Positions 63,096-64,000 of a DNA stretch of 64,000 nucleotides are shown piece by piece. The notes under the pieces were generated by a model. That model saw only the letters and a program-made list of their open reading frames with translations. It had not been told where the DNA came from and searched no databases. Positions within the stretch are counted from its first letter, which is position 1. Each line of letters opens with the position of its first letter. The stretch comes from an uncultured Prevotellaceae bacterium (GTDB taxonomy: Bacteria > Bacteroidota > Bacteroidia > Bacteroidales > Muribaculaceae), in contig CAMJJG010000006.1 of the NCBI GenBank assembly GCA_946406035.1, positions 1-64,000 of the forward strand, given 5' to 3'. The translations under genes and the position numbers were made by a program.

Positions 63096-64000
63096 TTATC
63101 GCATCAGGAACTTGAAGTGCTTGATGTTCTTCAATGCGATGCCGGTACCCTTGGCAACAGCGTGCAGGGGATCCTCGGCAACATGGAACTCGATACCGAT
63201 CTTGTCGGTCAAGCGCTTGTCAAGGCCGCGCAGCAACGCACCACCACCGGTCAGGAAGATGCCGTTGTGAACGATGTCCTGGTACAGCTCGGGGGGAGTC
63301 TGCTCCAGGGCGCTCAGCACGGCAGCCTCGATCTTGGAGATCGATTTCTCGATGCAGTGGCACACCTCCTGATAGGTCACGGGCACCTCAAGGGGCAGCG
63401 AGTTGACCTGGTTGGGGCCGTGGATGATGAAGTCCTCGGGGGCGTCGGGACCCAGGTCGGTCAATGCCGAGCCGACGTTGATCTTGATGGCCTCGGCAGT
63501 GCGCTCACCCACGCGCACGTTGTGGGCGCGGCGCATGTGCTCCTGGATGTCCTCGGTCAGGTCGTCACCAGCGGTGCGGATGCTCTTGTTGCTCACGATG
63601 CCACCCAGCGAGATGACGGCGATCTCGGTCGTACCGCCACCGATGTCAACAATCATGTTGCCCTCGGGTGCCAGCACGTCAAGGCCGATACCCAGGGCGG
63701 CTGCCATGGGCTCGTAGATCATATAGACGTCGCGGCCACCGGCGTGCTCACTCGAGTCGCGCACGGCGCGGATCTCGACCTCGGTCGAGCCCGAGGGGAC
63801 ACACACGACCATGCGCAGCGAGGGGGAGAACCAGTGGTTCTTGGCGCTCACCTTCTTGATCATGCCGCGTATCATGTGCTCGGCGGCATTGAAGTCGGCA
63901 ATCACACCGTCGCTCAGGGGCCTCACGGTGCGGATGCCCTCGTGCACCTTGCCGTGCATCTCGCGGGCGCGCTCACCCACGGCGATGGGCTTGTTGGTCT
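63096..64000 (-). CDS. mreB: Rod shape-determining protein MreB (N-terminus beyond the window)
   Basis: Bacterial actin that organises the elongasome under the inner membrane. About 300 residues are in the window; the open frame continues past base 64000 (upstream residues read TNKPIAVGER). The track's first residue is a GTG inside the gene, not the start. Actin-fold motifs include VCVPSGSTEVEIRAVRDS (about 60-77), YEPMAAALGIG (phosphate region), DIGGGTTEIAVISLGGI and GGGALLRGLD. It is first of mreB-mreC-mreD-pbp2-rodA. The C-terminus is complete (KHFKFLMR). Confidence 0.95.
   Translation of the reverse strand, partial: TNKPIAVGERAREMHGKVHEGIRTVRPLSDGVIADFNAAEHMIRGMIKKVSAKNHWFSPSLRMVVCVPSGSTEVEIRAVRDSSEHAGGRDVYMIYEPMAAALGIGLDVLAPEGNMIVDIGGGTTEIAVISLGGIVSNKSIRTAGDDLTEDIQEHMRRAHNVRVGERTAEAIKINVGSALTDLGPDAPEDFIIHGPNQVNSLPLEVPVTYQEVCHCIEKSISKIEAAVLSALEQTPPELYQDIVHNGIFLTGGGALLRGLDKRLTDKIGIEFHVAEDPLHAVAKGTGIALKNIKHFKFLMR

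Overview
The window is a chromosomal stretch of a Bacteroidales bacterium. The genus is not decided; GC-rich coding DNA with AT-rich gaps would suit Muribaculaceae or a Prevotellaceae-like lineage (inference). The evidence is the Bacteroidetes promoter signature (TTTG, 19-20 bases, TAnnTTTG) upstream of many genes, the near absence of Shine-Dalgarno sequences, and lineage-typical families (DUF4492 before cydAB, DUF4270, DUF6089 before uppS-bamA, DUF2027-Smr, a PorE-like lipoprotein, clustered OmpH chaperones). Most of the window is core genome rather than an island.

Layout. 1-93: probable end of an insertion sequence cutting a signal-peptide gene. 0.4-3.9 kb: class II aldolase, tRNA-Pro, GH53 galactanase, EamA transporter. 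3.9-7.1 kb (minus): lipoprotein with an M15-like site, HAD phosphatase, aroB, small beta-barrel protein. 7.2-12.5 kb: tyrosine phosphatase and GH20 hexosaminidase, a broken secreted-protein gene, an interleaved pair of RNA stems, a CotH lipoprotein and a 40-residue dockerin-like mini-protein. 12.5-18.2 kb: DUF4332 and aquaporin, a nucleotide-sugar dehydrogenase lacking its catalytic cysteine, a PorE-like OmpA lipoprotein, a YD-like secreted protein. 18.3-25.2 kb: OPT transporter, thioredoxin-fold lipoprotein without CXXC, Lrp regulator, inositol monophosphatase, trpS, YgjP-like peptidase. 25.2-26.75 kb: an AT-rich AAA/DUF4143 cassette with several repeat types. 26.7-33.6 kb: Smr protein, cytochrome bd operon, prmC, ribD. 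34-41.5 kb: envelope biogenesis run (DUF6242, DUF6089, uppS, bamA, three OmpH/Skp paralogues). 41.5-47.4 kb: BspA-type LRR remnant, tRNA-His, nagA, Spy-like protein, GT5 protein, DUF4270 lipoprotein, tRNA-Thr, DUF3843-like protein. 47.5-52.6 kb (minus): ECF sigma factor, membrane anti-sigma candidate, periplasmic coiled-coil protein and large outer-membrane barrel in one operon. 52.7-64 kb (minus): secA, DUF4105 protein, a 600-base gap with a possible small RNA, and the rod-shape operon mreB-mreC-mreD-pbp2-rodA.

Functional themes: outer-membrane assembly (BamA, Skp trio, SecA), cell shape, microaerobic respiration (cytochrome bd), glycan breakdown (GH53, GH20, NagA) and envelope signalling. 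The least explained signals are the Cys-less Ugd, the secreted dockerin-like mini-protein, the pseudoknot-topology stems upstream of cotH, the repeat-flanked AAA/DUF4143 gene, the four-gene sigma/anti-sigma operon, and a long stem at every one of the seven convergent gene junctions.
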